A stretch of DNA of 64,000 nt, from NCBI RefSeq assembly GCF_048771995.1, contig NC_133024.1:25560001-25624000 (forward strand), given 5' to 3'. The notes below the pieces were generated by a model that worked only from the letters and a program-made list of their open reading frames with translations, was not told the DNA's origin and made no database searches. This document shows, piece after piece, positions 37,601-48,465 of this stretch. The translations under genes were made by a program, and so were the position numbers. Position 1 is the first letter of the stretch, and each line of letters opens with the position of its first letter. This DNA comes from Taeniopygia guttata. Lineage: Eukaryota > Chordata > Aves > Passeriformes > Estrildidae.

Positions 37601-40600
37601 AGGCAAAGGCAGAAGTGAAGGCTGCAGCCTCGCACAGACCAATGGGAAGGTGCATCTAAGCTGGTCTCCTCTGTAAGTTTCTGAAAGGAGAGGTCAAAGC
37701 TGGTGCTACCAGGGGGAGAGTCTTAAAGCGAGATGATTTTGGCCTTCTGCAGCCAACAGGGCTGCTTAAACATTTCTCCAAAGCAGATGCCTTGGAGCCC
37801 TCCTGTGTCATGCAGGTGATCTGCACAGAACTGGAAATTTTGCAGTGGACTCTCACCTCTGTAATAGACCAGACATAAACCAAATCCAGAGTGCCCAGAG
37901 GGTTTTCTGCCTTGTTTTTCTTTCTCTTGTTTCTCAAAGACCACCTCCAAATGTCTGGCCACCCACTAACTCTGTCCACAGAGTTCAGATAGGACACAGC
38001 AAAACCCCACACCGCCCCTCCTCATCCTTTTACCCGTAGTGAGACGCTGAGGCTTCGGAAGCACTGGACTGGGTCAGAGAACACCCAGGTCAAGAGCAAG
38101 ACAGTGTCTGCCAGCACCAATGCTGCTACCATTCCCAGCAACTGCAGGTCTTTGATAATCTGCAAACATGCAAGAAGTAAAAGTTACTATGGGGAAGGAG
38201 TGGACACCAATGACCTCCATCCCCCTCGCATCCCTTTCTGCTGTTTCTTTCAAGTGACACATCTCTCCTACTACTTCTCCCAGAGAGGTGTCCAGCACCT
38301 ACATTTGAGTTGGCCACAAGATCTCTGTTTTCAATTCCCAAATTCTTGGACACCTAATCAGGCTTGAGACCAGGCAAAAACCCTGCCTGATGGTGTGGAT
38401 AGCAGGTAAATGCTATGAGAAAACAGTTCTTCCAAAACAAGATTATCATCCCATATGACCGTATCACCAGCAGAGGCGAAAAAGGCATAGAAAAACACCT
38501 GGTAGGATCATCATTTTGCAAGCTGAACACAAATCCCAGTATGAAACAGGAGTCCTTGCTGATACTCAGTTCCCCTGCAAACCCCTTTTTTTCACTGCTG
38601 GAAAGTGACTACTGAAAATTGTAAGCGCACTTTTTTGTGCACAAATTTTCCATTTCCCTCCCAGTTTCTGAATCCTCATCCTTAAGTGCTGCAGAGGAGA
38701 GCCCAGCACTCCCTTCCTGCTTTCAAGAGCAGATCAGATCGGATGGCCCTAGATCAGATGCTTTTGAGGACACCTGGTTTATTTTCATCCCACAAAAACA
38801 ATCAGCGCAGACCTGAACACAAACATTGGTGTGTAGCATAAGGAAGGCATGTGGCCAATGTAAAATGAGAACAAAATTGTTTGGTGATGAGGTTTGGAAT
38901 CCACTGGGGAAGAGGCAGCCAGGCAGGGCACCCACTTGCCTGTAGCGTGGAAAAGCTCCTGCCTCATTGTGCAGGAATAAATGAAGGGCCCATGCCCAGC
39001 CAGGTGTGAAAGCAGACCTGTGATTGTGGCATCCAGCCCTGTCACGTGCCTGTTTCATCTGGTTTGGGACTTACTGGTGTTTGCCCTCCATGGAAGGTCT
39101 GTCCTCCCCCTTCCCGCCTCAGATGCTGGGTACTCACCACCCGCTTGTCGGGCACCCGCTGGGTGAACACCTTGTAGAGCCGCCAGCTCTTCCCCAGGAC
39201 AGGGCCGAACACCAGGGAGGTCCCCACGCACAGCAGGCACAGCCTCACCTGCCAGGGGTCAGAGCGAGGGGGCTGAAAGGGGCTCACAGGGACACCACAC
39301 ACCCTCCCAGCCTGGGGTGAAGCAAGGATGCCTGGGGACATGTCTACACTCTTCTGATTTCTGGAGGGTGATATCAGATACTAGAAAGCTGACCACAGGA
39401 TGAAATAAATTCAAAGGCAAGTACTCCTCTGTAGGCATGCCTGCTGCCTACCTTTCTCTACCTACCTAGAGACTCATTGGAAGGGCAGGCAGGGAGAGAC
39501 AGGCAGCTTGTGAGCAGCAAGGGCACAGAAAGTCCCAGCACCCAAAAATCACTTGCTGGCACCTCCATTAATTATCCTCAGCCCAGTGGTGAAAAAGGAT
39601 GCAGGGTATGCACCTTCCCACTCTCCCACATGGGTGCATGCCCAGTCCTCAGTCTGGCAGGGTGGCTGCCTCAGGCCAGGACATGGGGGTTCATCACACA
39701 GGTGAGTGTTCTGATGAAGATCTGCAGCCAAAAAACTCACCCACAGCTTCACAGCACCTGTGCTGTCAGGCAGTGGTGACTGTGTGGAGGATCCCATCTC
39801 CCTTTGTGTTCCCCTCTGCCTGCTGCACTTCTACAAGCCCAGCAGCCTGCCTGCCTGCAGGACTTGTCCCCCAGGGACCTGCCTCGAATCCCTTCCTCGG
39901 TGCAGATGTGGTTTGCAAAACAGTGAAGGCCGTTCAGACAGAAAGTGTCTGGCTGCCTTTTGCATATGTGGAAGCCACAGCCCAGCTGAGCAACGTGGTG
40001 GTGTCAGGCTGTGGCTGGGACAGAGCCTGTACAGGTGACAGCTGGCTGGGAGAGAGCACGTACAAACAGGCCAGTACATGCCTCAAGGTGCCCATCCCAG
40101 CAAAACCCCTGCTCACCTGAATAAGCTTTTCCATTGAGTCTCCAGATGGCAGGCTCTGCTCCTGAATCCCAAAGAGGTAAGCACTTGTGTAAGTCAAGCC
40201 ACTGCCAAGCAGGGTCACAATGTTGAGATTGGGGCTGGACATCTTCACAATCCTCCAGGAAACAAAGCAGGGAATTTGATGACAGTTACTGAGCATCATG
40301 ACCTGGCAGCACAGGGGTGAGGTCCCCTTACAGGGATGATGATGGTCACAAGGAATGCTGAGACACTGTCCAGCCCCAGCCCCCCCAGCCTGTGCTGTTC
40401 ACCACTGCTCCAAAAGCTCAGCCATTACTCCATGGTCCCATCCTCTCCCCTTTCTTGCTGGAGTGCTTCACAATCCTTCAAGTATTCATTTAGCCCTATG
40501 CCAACACTTCTGCTGCAGAGAGGCAGAGGTGGAAAACCACACCAACGCCCACGGTGACTGTCCCCAGCAGTAAGCTTTAGGTGCAAGAGCTACGTGTGCC

Positions 40601-43600
40601 TCCAGGACCAGGCCCTTCCCACTGATCCTTCCTCACACTCAGCACAGGAAGCCGCCAGCAACGTTCAGGTTACAGTCTCCCCTCTGTAATTTCACCTCAT
40701 CACTCATAATCCTGTAACTGTATTCAGGGAGGGGAGAATCAACCCACTGATCTCTTATGACCTGTCACCCTTCCCCAGCAAGCCTATTGAGTGAAAGCTG
40801 GACCTCCTGCCATCCCCTCCAATAGCTCTGCCTCTTTGACCTCCTGCCACGTCATTACTTTTCTCTCTTCTTGAGCTCCTTCCTGGCTTGTTGTCTTGCA
40901 GTCACAAAGCCTGGGGTTCAGCTTGTCTCTTTCCCTCCCTGCCTTCCTCACCATGTCTCAGCCCTTGGAGAAAGATATTCACTAGCTCATGCTTTCAGCT
41001 GCAGCTGAGAAAGGTCTCCTCTGCCCTCCCAGGTTCAGGAGGCAGACCAGTATTTATTTACTGCAGAGCAAATAAATAACGCACATTCATTACAGCACGT
41101 TCCGAGAACATAAATTCAAGTGGCCACTGAACTCAACACCACTCAGTAAATGAAAGTGCTTCAGACTGGGATGCAGTTGGGATGCAGGTCATGCAGCTGC
41201 TGCAGCACGGCAGGCATGGGGCTCTCAACAAAAACCCTTATGGGCAGGACCCTCCTGACTGCACCGTGGTTGTCAGGAGCATTAAATTCCTTAAAGCCAC
41301 CAGCGACATCAAACAACATCAGTCCAGGCTGCACTCAGACGTACACCTCTGTGCAAAACAATGGCACATGGAGAGCAAAGGCTTTGCCAGGTGAAGCCTG
41401 GGAGAGGGATGTATCCCTGGAGGAGGAAGCAGTTGAAATACCAAGGGACCAATGAGGCAGAGGAGAAGGTGGCAAAGAGGCAGCAGAGACATCCAGAATT
41501 GCTGAGGAAGGCTCAGCACTGGCTGAGACAGGTTGAGCTATGAGGAACTGCTGAGCCTTCTGCTGGATTTATGCTGCCTTCAGAGGAGCAGGACTTTTTA
41601 GCTCCCCAGTGCAGACTGAACAGCACCAAAAAAAGTCTGCACGTCACCACCAGCTTCTCTCAGTAATGGAAATCATGTTCTCCACCAAAACGAGCAACCA
41701 CCAAGAACAAAAAGGGTTATCAATATCTTTAAACCAACAGCAAGAAGGCCCATGGCGCACTGTGGGGAGTATGATGGCCTTGCTATGCAGCTGTGCTGCT
41801 CAGAGCGATGCTCTCAAGCATGTGGAGCAGAATTGAGCTCTCTTTTTACCCACTCCTGTTGATGGTTTTATTGAACAGCACCTGGATGAGACCATGCAGC
41901 ACTGTCCATGCCAGAGGGTGCCCACAGAGTCGTAGAATCATTAAGGTTGGAAAAGACCTCTAAGACCATCAAGTGCAACCTTTGACCAAACACCACCATA
42001 AGAAGTAAACCACAGCACTAAGTGCCACATCCAGTCTTGAACACTTCCAGAGATGGTTATTCCTCCACTTCCCTGGGCAGCCTGTTCCAATGCTTGACAA
42101 CCTTTTCAGTGGAAAAATTATTGCTGGTCCCCAACTTGAAGCTCCCCTGATGCATTTCCTGAGGCATTTCCTTGCATCCTGTCTACATCTCCCTGCCTTG
42201 GGGAGGAAAGAAGCAGCCCAAACAGGACTGTTTCCACCAGTGATCAAAACTCTGTGTAATGGAAGAAACTGCAACATCCCTGGCATTACCCTTGCTTGCC
42301 CTGTGCTGCTCCTTCAGGCTTACAGCCTCCTGATCCTTAGCTCAGCTCAGAGCTTGGTCCTGAAGGAGCCTGACTCCACTACTCCAGCTCAGGGGAAACC
42401 TCCCAGGAGAAAAGGGATGCTCTTACCTGTTTTTCCTAAAGCGAATAGTGAAGATGAAAAAGAATAGTGCTAGCAGGACTCCTCCAGTCAGGAATGTCCA
42501 CACAACTCCCAGGAGACCAGCAGAGAAGGATGGGGAGCTCTTCATACTGCGGTCAAACGATGTCTGCAGGAAGCAAAAGGGATAAGGAAGAAGAGGACAT
42601 TGCTGGGGCTGTCAGCAAAGAAGGTCCCTACTTCAGCATGATCCCTCCCACAGTTATCCTGCTCAGCCAGAAACCACAGCTCCCACTAAGAAGACACTCC
42701 GGCACCAGACTAAGTCCTGCAGGTAGGGCCACTGAGATGTGTGTGGACAGGATGTGTGCTCTGTCCCTTGCTGAGTGTTCAGGAGGACACAGCAGTCCAA
42801 GAGCCCTCTTCTTATGGCCAACTAGCCAAATCCATAATGAAGCTGTACAAGTAATTAATAAACCTCAGGCAGCCCTGCCTCTGAGACACAGGAACATGGA
42901 CACTGGTTCCCCACTCTCCTCTGGAAAGAAATCTTCGGAGAAAGGCCCCGTGGTGCCCCAGTTGATATCATGCTTCTTTAGATGCTTCTTGGTTCCCACC
43001 CTTACCCCTGCCTGCAGCAGACAACTGATCAGCTGGCAGACGTGACTGGGAGCCAGCAGCAGAGCTGCCAGTTGGTGCAGGAGCTCAGCAAAGGGAGTGT
43101 GACAGCGATTTTCAGAGGCAGTGACACACTGAGCTGGAATCCACCCATCTCCCAGCTGGACAGAAACTAACTTGGTCCCAGGCAGGCATCAGCTGAGAAC
43201 TGGCTTTTGAGGGACACTCCCAAACTGGGTATGATGGAAGCACCTCTCTCCTTACACACAAACCACCTCATGGATTAAATCTCCATTTTAAATATTCTCT
43301 GCTATCTCCTTATTAACATAAAATGGATAAAATGATCCCATGTGAAACAAGAAACCTACTTCCGCTGCTGATCTAAAATGCTCCAGCATTTTTAACAGGA
43401 TCTGCATGTGTGAGTTACCAGCTTTTTTTTTTTTTTCCCTTAAAAAAAAGCATCACTTTAATAAAAGTGCTGGCACATCCCCTTTAAGGGAGGAGAAAGG
43501 AGAATGGGGTTTGAGCTGGGATCACACACCTCCTTGCTAACTTCTCTGGTGCTGAATCCTTTCTCAGGTATTGCAGCATCCAATTTCTATTGCAGAAGAC

Positions 43601-45299
43601 TACTTTTCCTGACAGTTGACACTGCCCCAAACTCCCAATTTTTACTTCAAGGTCTGAGCTGTTTCTGCTTCCAACCTTGCTAGAAATAAATCTTCAGGCA
43701 GAAGAAAGGCATTTGTTTAGAGCTAATGCCTCATGTCCCTCTTCCCCAGCCAGGCTTCATCTCCTCTGGGTGAGCAAGAACAACGCACAGCTTGCAGAAT
43801 TAAAGCCACCACATAATTCTTGACACAAAAACGTGTCACTGCCACACGAGCACAGCTGATCTGCAGGCTCCTGGCAGCTCACATGCTGATGGCATGCTGG
43901 TCACAGGGCAAGTGGGAAAGGCAAACCCCTGCCTGGGAGAGACATCCAGCTGAGAGCTGCTGCTGCTGGGATACAGCTGCACACACATCTCAGCATCACT
44001 TTGCAGTAGCATGGAGGAATCCCTGGAGGGATACTCATCTCCCTCCTGAAAATGCTTCCCACCTCCTCTTCCCTCTTGCTATTCCCTGGGGAGCCTTTGC
44101 CTCTTTGGGAAATGAAGACCACGCCAGATTTTGGAGGTGGTCCAGTGCCAGGTCAGTGCCCTGCTTACACCGGGATTCTCTGTAAAAACCCCATCATGCA
44201 GCACAGATCAGGCCCATCCTCCTCCCTGCCTGGAGCTGACAGGGCTGGTACACGGCTGTAACGCCATTCTATTTCTGTGTCCTGTCTGCTCGAGCCCAAG
44301 GGTAACACCTGGCTTTTACCACTGAGGTGAGCAGGGCAAACTCAGCATTCTGGGGCTTCTGCACTTCACTTCCAGATGCACCCACCGACAAAATCTTTTC
44401 ACCTCTGTCTGCTTTCAAAAGTATTACTGCACCTTTTTCTCAGCAACCACCCAGGGATCAGAAACACCCCTATGATCTCCACTTTTTCTCTCCCACACAC
44501 CCTCCCACCTGACTGCTGTTTCCCTGGATGTTGATGCTACTTGAAGTTGATGGAGCGCTTTGCTGGCTGCTGAGCAGAGTAAATCCTGGACCTGGCAGGG
44601 GGAATATTAATTGTAAGCCGGCTGCCAGAGCCAGAGGAGCCAAGCAGCTTACAGTCTTTTAATTAAAGGCCCATGGTCGTGCAGGACGTGATGGAGAGCC
44701 GAGTGGGCCAAGCCTCTCCACTCCATCCAGCAGCCCCACGTGGTGCCAGCTGCAACTGAGTGCATCCAGTGTCATTTCTACCGCCTTACTGGTGAAGGGG
44801 GGAAGGTACCATTTATTACAGATGATGATTTTTAATTAAATCCTACTCTACTCATATTTGAAAAGCACTTTGAAGTTACAGGGGACAGGAAAGGTCAAGG
44901 GGAGATGAGGCCATCACAGGCCAATCCTGAGCAGCTGGCTGACACATGGGAGGGCTGCTTGACATAACTTGGCTGTTGTGGATGCTTTCCTCCCCTTCTG
45001 GATAATTGCTGGGAGTCACCTAGACTGGGCATGTCTTGTCTATCAACCAGGTGAGTGTGCTGCCTTCAGCTGGTCTGGGATTGCTTGGCACCTGCAACCC
45101 CCTTTATCCCTCCCCCAAATCTACTTCTGCAGAGTAAACCTCATGTCCCAGAGCACTCCCCTGTACCTATACACCCCACTGCATCCATACATACCACTGT
45201 CACAGTGCAGAGCTCCTGCAGGGCCCGCTGCTGCTGCTCCTGGCTGCCAAAACTGGAGCTGCCATCGCAGAGCTCAGAGCAGTTGAATCCCGGCTCCAT
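30489..45299 (-). CDS. GPR156: GPR156, orphan class C GPCR: whole coding gene, nine exons
   Basis: Joining nine minus-strand exons gives one open frame of 763 residues (human is about 814) from ATG at 45,299 to TGA at 30,489. It starts MEPGFNCSELCD and ends VVNFKDDLKPTFV, both characteristic of GPR156. The N-terminus is short, with an N-glycosylation site at Asn6 and no Venus-flytrap domain, as expected for this GABA-B-related orphan receptor. Seven hydrophobic segments lie at about 51-75, 90-110, 128-147, 169-190, 225-245, 262-284 and 291-314. A coiled-coil-like helix (EKNAVIESLQEQV, about 369-393) and a long Ser/Pro-rich cytoplasmic tail follow. GPR156 signals constitutively through Gi and, downstream of EMX2, sets hair-bundle orientation; loss causes deafness in mammals. 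All junctions are GT-AG with matching phases, so the gene appears intact. Non-coding 5' exons are not resolved. Confidence 0.96.
31674..32226 (-). other. GPR156: GPR156 intron 8
   Basis: A short intron of moderate GC content. No repeat or additional exon is seen. Confidence 0.9.
32227..32385 (-). CDS. GPR156: GPR156 coding exon 8 (residues 317-369)
   Basis: Encodes the juxtamembrane tail LKQWKAFEEESQTMSHMAKY and a variable stretch ending EKNSMKQLLTE, which leads into the coiled-coil helix. Acceptor CCCCAG, donor GTACAG (weak at +4 to +6). Frame continuity into exon 9 supports the junction. Confidence 0.94.
33130..33510 (-). mobile_element. CR1 LINE fragment without its terminal repeats
   Basis: The plus strand reads the complement of the CR1 3' region: TCTCCAAGGATGGAGACTCC, CACAACCTCTCTGGGC, TTCCTGTGTTTCAGTTTGTG and CACTGAGAAGAGCCT appear in canonical order. 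It inserted in the same orientation as GPR156, inside intron 7. Confidence 0.9.
34047..34359 (+). mobile_element. CR1 LINE, 3' end copy
   Basis: The plus strand shows the canonical CR1 end: AAGCTGGAGATGGACATTTT, TTTAGATTATATATAAGGAA, GAAATTCTTCACTATGA, TAGATGATCTTTAGGTCCC and terminal ATTCTATGATTCTTTG. Well preserved, so relatively young. Antisense to GPR156 in intron 7. Confidence 0.95.
34560..34796 (-). CDS. GPR156: GPR156 coding exon 7 (residues 238-316)
   Basis: Encodes the rest of helix 5 and helices 6 and 7, including NQSLTLIVGVNLVFLAAG and FTSGGIFVCTTTINCFIFVP. The seventh helix motif closely matches the family. Acceptor TTCCAG, donor GTATGC. A second AG two bases inside the exon would break the frame and is unlikely to be used. 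Confidence 0.95.
36214..36232. repeat. TTTG tetranucleotide microsatellite
   Basis: About four and a half units of TTTG in GPR156 intron 6. Confidence 0.85.
36713..36776 (+). mobile_element. CR1 LINE, decayed 3' end
   Basis: GAGGTCCCTTTCTGCTC followed by CCTATGATTCTGGG resembles the CR1 terminus in the plus orientation. It is short and divergent, so this is a tentative call. Confidence 0.5.
37495..37590 (-). CDS. GPR156: GPR156 coding exon 6 (residues 206-237)
   Basis: Encodes extracellular loop 2 with two cysteines (MTCSVSRVQSCASLYSD) and the first half of helix 5 (LWLILILGFK). The loop cysteines are candidates for the disulphide to helix 3. Acceptor TTGTAG, donor GTATGT. Confidence 0.93.
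37591..38033 (-). other. GPR156: GPR156 intron 5
   Basis: A short intron without recognisable repeats. Confidence 0.9.
38034..38159 (-). CDS. GPR156: GPR156 coding exon 5 (residues 164-205)
   Basis: Encodes IIKDLQLLGMVAALVLADTV and the rest of helix 4, ending in the extracellular SLSVSLR. Acceptor TTGCAG; the donor GTAAAA is weaker than the others because G is missing at +5. Confidence 0.92.
38160..39137 (-). other. GPR156: GPR156 intron 4
   Basis: Roughly 1 kb of unremarkable sequence with no repeat recognised. Confidence 0.9.
39138..39248 (-). CDS. GPR156: GPR156 coding exon 4 (residues 127-163)
   Basis: Encodes helix 3 and intracellular loop 2: LCVGTSLVFGPVLGKSWRLY followed by KVFTQRVPDKRV. 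This block is nearly identical to what I recall of the mammalian protein and is the strongest single exon match. Acceptor TGGCAG, donor GTGAGT. Confidence 0.96.
39249..40116 (-). other. GPR156: GPR156 intron 3
   Basis: Unremarkable intronic DNA; no repeat recognised. Confidence 0.9.
40117..40252 (-). CDS. GPR156: GPR156 coding exon 3 (residues 81-126)
   Basis: Encodes IVKMSSPNLNIVTLLGSGLT and the rest of helix 2 with the following extracellular loop (YLFGIQEQSLPSGDSMEKLIQ region). The SSPNLN motif is typical of the GABA-B-like family. Acceptor ends CTGGAG, donor GTGAGC, phase 0 at the 3' end. Confidence 0.95.
40253..42426 (-). other. GPR156: GPR156 intron 2, with one CR1 copy
   Basis: Contains a minus-strand CR1 copy near its 5' end (41,929-42,183). 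Otherwise nothing is recognised. Confidence 0.9.
41929..42183 (-). mobile_element. CR1 LINE, 3' end copy
   Basis: Begins GTCGTAGAATCATTAAGG TT, a reverse-complement CR1 terminus, then AAGACCTCTAAGACCATCAA, CTTGAACACTTCCAGAGATG and GGGCAGCCTGTTCCAATGC in canonical order. It lies about 240 bases from GPR156 exon 2, in the sense orientation of the gene. Confidence 0.92.
42427..42563 (-). CDS. GPR156: GPR156 coding exon 2 (residues 36-81)
   Basis: Encodes the end of the N-terminus and transmembrane helix 1 (GLLGVVWTFLTGGVLLALFF), followed by the basic FRKNR that marks the inner membrane face. Acceptor CTGCAG, donor GTAAGA. The exon ends after two bases of an Arg codon completed by exon 3. Confidence 0.95.
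42564..45194 (-). other. GPR156: GPR156 intron between coding exons 1 and 2
   Basis: About 2.6 kb with a T14 run (43,423-43,436) followed by an A8 run. No repeat family or exon is recognised. Confidence 0.88.
45195..45299 (-). CDS. GPR156: GPR156 coding exon 1 (residues 1-35)
   Basis: Encodes the short extracellular N-terminus MEPGFNCSELCD...LCTVTV. The ATG has G at -3 and G at +4, a strong start context. The donor is GTATGT directly after codon 35 (phase 0). Upstream, a pyrimidine-rich stretch ending in CAG at about 45,340 could be the acceptor of this exon, which would imply a separate upstream non-coding exon. Confidence 0.93.
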
Positions 45300-47890
45300 A
45301 GCACATCCTCAGCCGTCATCCAGCTGTACCTTTGCCCTGCTGGAAGGATGAGTGTTGGCTTTCTCCAGCAAGAAGAAACCTTTGGCACACACCACATCCC
45401 CCCTGTCAGCAAGGAAGGGTCTGTGGACAGCCTGGGGCTGAGCTTACCCAAACTGATGTGATGCACATCCAGAGCCAGGACAGGGAGTGTCCCCTGACAG
45501 TGTCCCTTGGGCGTCCTCTGCAGCAAGGAGAGTCAGCTCGGGACCTGGGCTCCCACGGAGCACAGTGGCATCCCCAGCACTGCTACACCACCCTGCAAAA
45601 CAACACCTGTGGAGGGTCACAATGGCTCCCAGACCCTATATCCCAGCTGGGAACTGAAATTAGGTGCTGTGCTGGGCCAAGAAGGAACATGGCACTCTGG
45701 CACCCTGAACCCACTGCATCTTTCCTTTGCCAATGCATTTTCCTGCACTGGAGCAATTTCAGGGTCATTTTGCAAGAACCCTCCTTGTGCTGGCAGTGAC
45801 TGCTGGTTTCACGGAACATCCCTTTCTCCCAGCAGAGAACCAGCCAGTGAAGACAACAATGAACAGCAACCAGTGTTGCCATTGCTTACCAGGACCTACG
45901 TCCAGGCCTGGGTGAGCAAAGGGGAAGGTGCTTGAACACAGGGTTTTGGCTGACCTGGCCGAGCTGCAGCCTGGCTACCTGAAGAGCTGGCTGTTTATTA
46001 AGGTGATTTAGAAGCCTGACACCTCCATGCTCCCCCTCCCTCCCTCCCGGTGCTCTGGCAGACAGGTATTGTCCCTGCCTGCTCCTGCTCCCTTTGCACC
46101 ACCTTTGCCTTTGTTCCCCCTTTCATTTCTCTTTTTGGTGTGGATTTTAATAAGCCTCATTACCATTTTAGACATGAGGTCATACTTATCCTCAAGCATC
46201 CTTACTCAATTACCATTGTCACCAGGTTTAATTAGCTTCCAGTGCACGACCATAAGCAAGTCTCCTTTGTTAGTAGCAGGGGAGGAGGTGCAATAGCTCA
46301 CTCCCTATTTGCTCCTAACAACAGGTAGGAGGAAAAATTATCCCTGTCATGCTCCTCAGTGCTGCTCCCTGGCTGAGCATCCCCTGTACCTGGCCAGTGC
46401 TCCAGCCTTCCCTGTTGCTGCTCCTGACACTGTTATGCCCTCTCCTTCCAAGTCCTTTCTTTGGAAAAACTCTTGTCATTATTTGAGCAAAGAAAGAGTA
46501 AATTAAAAAGAAGCGTGGTCACCAGGACCTCATCTGAAATTTGATGTTCATCATGGGGCATAATTGAGATTCATATGACAGAAAAGCTACATATGTTGTT
46601 CTCAGCTCGAGTGTACACTGATTTTTCAGCTTTAGAGTAGTTGCCTACCAGTCCTAGCCCAAGCACACCAAACTAAGTGGGCTACTTGTCCAAAATTAGC
46701 AGGCCCACGTCTGAAGCAATAACCCCAGCTCTGCTGCTGGCAAAACTCTTTGTGTGCTTCAGGTCCAGTCACCGTCCTGCCCCTGCCAGAACTTCCCCCA
46801 GCGTGAGATCAGCTCACTGTGTCCTACGAACACAGTATCACACATCAGCCAGACAAGATTTTACACACATGGTGTGTAAAGATGTGTTTTTCAAGAGTGT
46901 TGAAGCCACCCAGCTCCATCATGCCTCCTCCTCTCCAACGTGTAGCAATCTGTGGTGATGTTTCCCCTCTGCAGCAGGATCATCCTCTGGGAGTTTTCAT
47001 GCCCTCCATAGCTCAGGCTGAGTGACTGGACAAGAGCCATGGCTGCAGGAGGCATCCAGCTGCTGCAGTGAATGCCAGGATTGCTAAAATGCTGGAAGTG
47101 CAGCGGAGAGGAGGAGACAGGCTCCAGCTGAACAATTCAGAGACCAATGGACAGTGCGGAGGCACTGGGTGGGGATGGGGGTAGGAGAGGGGCACTGAAC
47201 TTTTGATGCTGAGAAGACCTGAAGGTGAGCACTGCCCAACCTCCAAGGGGCTCAGCTCCTCTCCATGCCCCTGGTGGGCTAAAGACAAAAGCCCCTATAA
47301 CTCCTTGTAACCTTCTGCCATGTCAGAGGGGGAACACACCTGGCAAGTGGACCGCTACCAAGGCTGGCATGAGGCCAGCAGGCACAGCCTTCGTGTGGCT
47401 CACAAATGGAGGTGTCACCCCAAGGAGCAGCAGCTGAGCCCTCATCCACCCAGGAGGCCACCCCTTGGAGGGCAGAGGCCCCTTGGGGTCTTCCCCAGCC
47501 CCCACCCCTGCATTCTGCAAACGGCTCCCACACAAAGTTGATAACAAGCTGAGGCTAATTAGTGTTCATTAGTATGCAACAAAGCAAGCACCAGTGCAGT
47601 TGTCGCTGAAAGGCAACAGGCATTTCCAGCCCAGCTCCTGCCTCTTGTGAGAGCTGGCAGAAATGCTTCTCCGTAGCCTGGAGAGGATCCAAGGGGGACC
47701 AGCACTTTGTGGGGGGGTCACTGACCTTCAGGCTGAGACTGGCCAATGGTTGTCAGGACAGACCAAAACACAGATAAAACCCCACATCCTTAAAATGAAA
47801 GGGACTGTTTAGAACAGAGACTTGTGGGGTTTGGTTTTTTGTGGGTGTTTTTTAAACTTAAAATGCCAACCAGATCTGATAGATCACTTC

Positions 47891-47940
47891 CAGAGCAGAA
47901 TCACAGAATGGCTTGGGTTGGAAGGGACCCGAGAGTTCTG
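47891..47940 (-). mobile_element. CR1 LINE, very short 3' end
   Basis: AGAATCACAGAATGGCTTGG followed by GTTGGAAGGGACC is the reverse complement of the CR1 terminus. Only about 50 bases remain recognisable. Confidence 0.8.
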
Positions 47941-48261
47941 CTTGCCTTGCTCTGCCCTTGCTGCCCTTGGTCTCTGTGACCTTGCACCTGGTGGCTGTCT
48001 GGGACATGGTGGGGAGTATTTGGCCACAGAGGCGCATCAGCTTGCATGCAAACACGACCCAAAAAGCCAAAACTTGATATGAAACAAGTGACGGGACCAC
48101 ATGAAAAATATTAGCACCACCATTTTCTCAGATAAAAGGGAAGCACTGACTGCTAGAAATAGTATTTGGATAAAAGCAATTTGTGGTCACCTCAATGGTT
48201 GATCTCCAGGACTAGAAAACCTGTTTCCTTAGATCTGTCAAGACCTAGGAATACTTAGCAT

Positions 48262-48393
48262 AAAATCATTTAGGTTGGAAAGAGTACTTAGATCATCAAG
48301 TCCAACAATTAGCCCAGCACTGCCAACCCCTCCACTAAACCATGTCCTTAAGCATGACATCTACATGTTTGTTGAACACTTCAAGGGACAGAT
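48262..48393 (-). mobile_element. CR1 LINE, 3' end fragment (first of a pair)
   Basis: AAAATCATTTAGGTTGGAAA, then TTAGATCATCAAGTCCAAC and CCATGTCCTTAAGCATGACA in CR1 order, minus orientation. It abuts another CR1 end. Confidence 0.88.
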
Positions 48394-48394
48394 A

Positions 48395-48465
48395 CAGAAT
48401 CACAGAATCACTAAGGTTGGAAAACACCTCAAAAATTACCGAGTCCAATATCTAACAATGCTGAG
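48395..48465 (-). mobile_element. CR1 LINE, 3' end fragment (second of a pair)
   Basis: AGAATCACAGAATCACTAAG then GTTGGAAAACACCTC and GAGTCCAATATCTAACAATG. It has the same orientation as the previous copy and begins directly after it. Confidence 0.88.
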
